Source: Methanosarcinaceae archaeon (GTDB lineage: Archaea > Halobacteriota > Methanosarcinia > Methanosarcinales > Methanosarcinaceae). From it: a stretch of DNA of 12,915 nucleotides. This document shows, piece after piece, positions 12,853 to 12,915 of this stretch (position 1 is the first letter of the stretch; the number at the start of each line of letters is the position of its first letter). A program made the position numbers and the translations under genes. Under the pieces are notes generated by a model that did not search any database, was not told the origin of the DNA, and saw only the letters and a list, made by a program, of their open reading frames with translations. The stretch is taken from positions 1-12,915 of the forward strand of contig JAUSPM010000270.1 in assembly GCA_030655675.1 (NCBI GenBank). Direction: 5' to 3'.

Positions 12853-12915
12853 CATCCGTTCGCATTCACAAAATACGCAGTTTTTATTTAGGGCAATCCG
12901 TACAAAAATAAATGT

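Larger units (their letters stand above)
12606..12915. other. Right-end region without a convincing gene
   Basis: These 310 nt contain the hicB promoter, A/T-rich sequence and copy 2 of the GC-rich palindromic repeat. Two short frames (plus 12744-12911, and a minus frame starting in the repeat) have unconvincing compositions. TGCGGTGAAAAATC at 12724-12737 repeats 14 nt from the right flank of the CGCAGAG inverted repeat (11427-11440), which may be a fragment of that element or chance. Confidence 0.5.

Noticed and set aside
12744..12911. Plus-strand 55-codon frame near the right end
   Set aside because: It runs through the GC-rich repeat (giving an Arg-run), has no well-placed promoter or ribosome site, and the product has no protein-like pattern.
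1..12915. CRISPR arrays, tRNA or rRNA genes, transposases
   Set aside because: No regularly spaced direct repeats, no cloverleaf-like or rRNA-like stretch and no transposase-like protein were found.

Overview
The window looks like a piece of an archaeal chromosome, most likely from the Methanosarcinales or a related ANME-2-type lineage. The reasons are gene content (DUF531, DUF166 and TrmB-family genes, an archaeal-type GlmM with a GEGNGG sugar loop, a DUF5803-like lipoprotein) and archaeal expression signals. Several genes have an AT-rich TATA element about 25-30 nt upstream of the start codon, which implies leaderless mRNAs. The assignment to order is inference; no rRNA or tRNA gene is present to confirm it.

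Left part (1-2714, minus strand): a tightly packed three-gene unit, AT-rich by eye. It encodes a RimI-like GNAT acetyltransferase (TTG start), a DUF2156/LPG-synthase-C-like acyltransferase and an ArsB/NhaD/SLC13-type ion transporter that runs off the window edge. A gene-free stretch follows (2636-3068), holding a GC-rich palindromic repeat and a 14-unit pentanucleotide microsatellite that abuts the 3' end of glmM. glmM (3069-4409) is also on the minus strand.

Middle part (4410-8977): a 48-residue minus-strand ORF with a well-placed promoter, facing away from a plus-strand run. This run is larE (three-cysteine type), a GNAT overlapping larE by GTGA, and DUF531. It is followed by a second unit: a TrmB-type regulator with a palindrome over its own promoter, a cysteine-rich DUF166 protein, and a PEMT/ICMT-like membrane methyltransferase. 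Just beyond lies a 48-bp decayed second copy of part of the DUF166 gene.

Right part (8978-12915): a plus-strand pair, an AAA+ ATPase with an unrecognised N-terminal domain and a PhnP-like metallo-beta-lactamase-fold phosphodiesterase. These end at a hairpin terminator and a 77-bp CGCAGAG-type inverted repeat. Convergent to them is a minus-strand DUF5803-like lipoprotein gene, preceded by a 57-residue orphan HicB-like antitoxin gene. The last 310 nt hold no convincing gene but contain a second, inverted copy of the GC-rich palindromic repeat seen near 2.9 kb.

No CRISPR array, insertion sequence, tRNA or rRNA was seen. The best candidate for an undescribed functional unit is the TrmB / DUF166 / membrane methyltransferase operon with its decayed DUF166 paralogue. 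The small leaderless 48-aa protein next to larE comes second.
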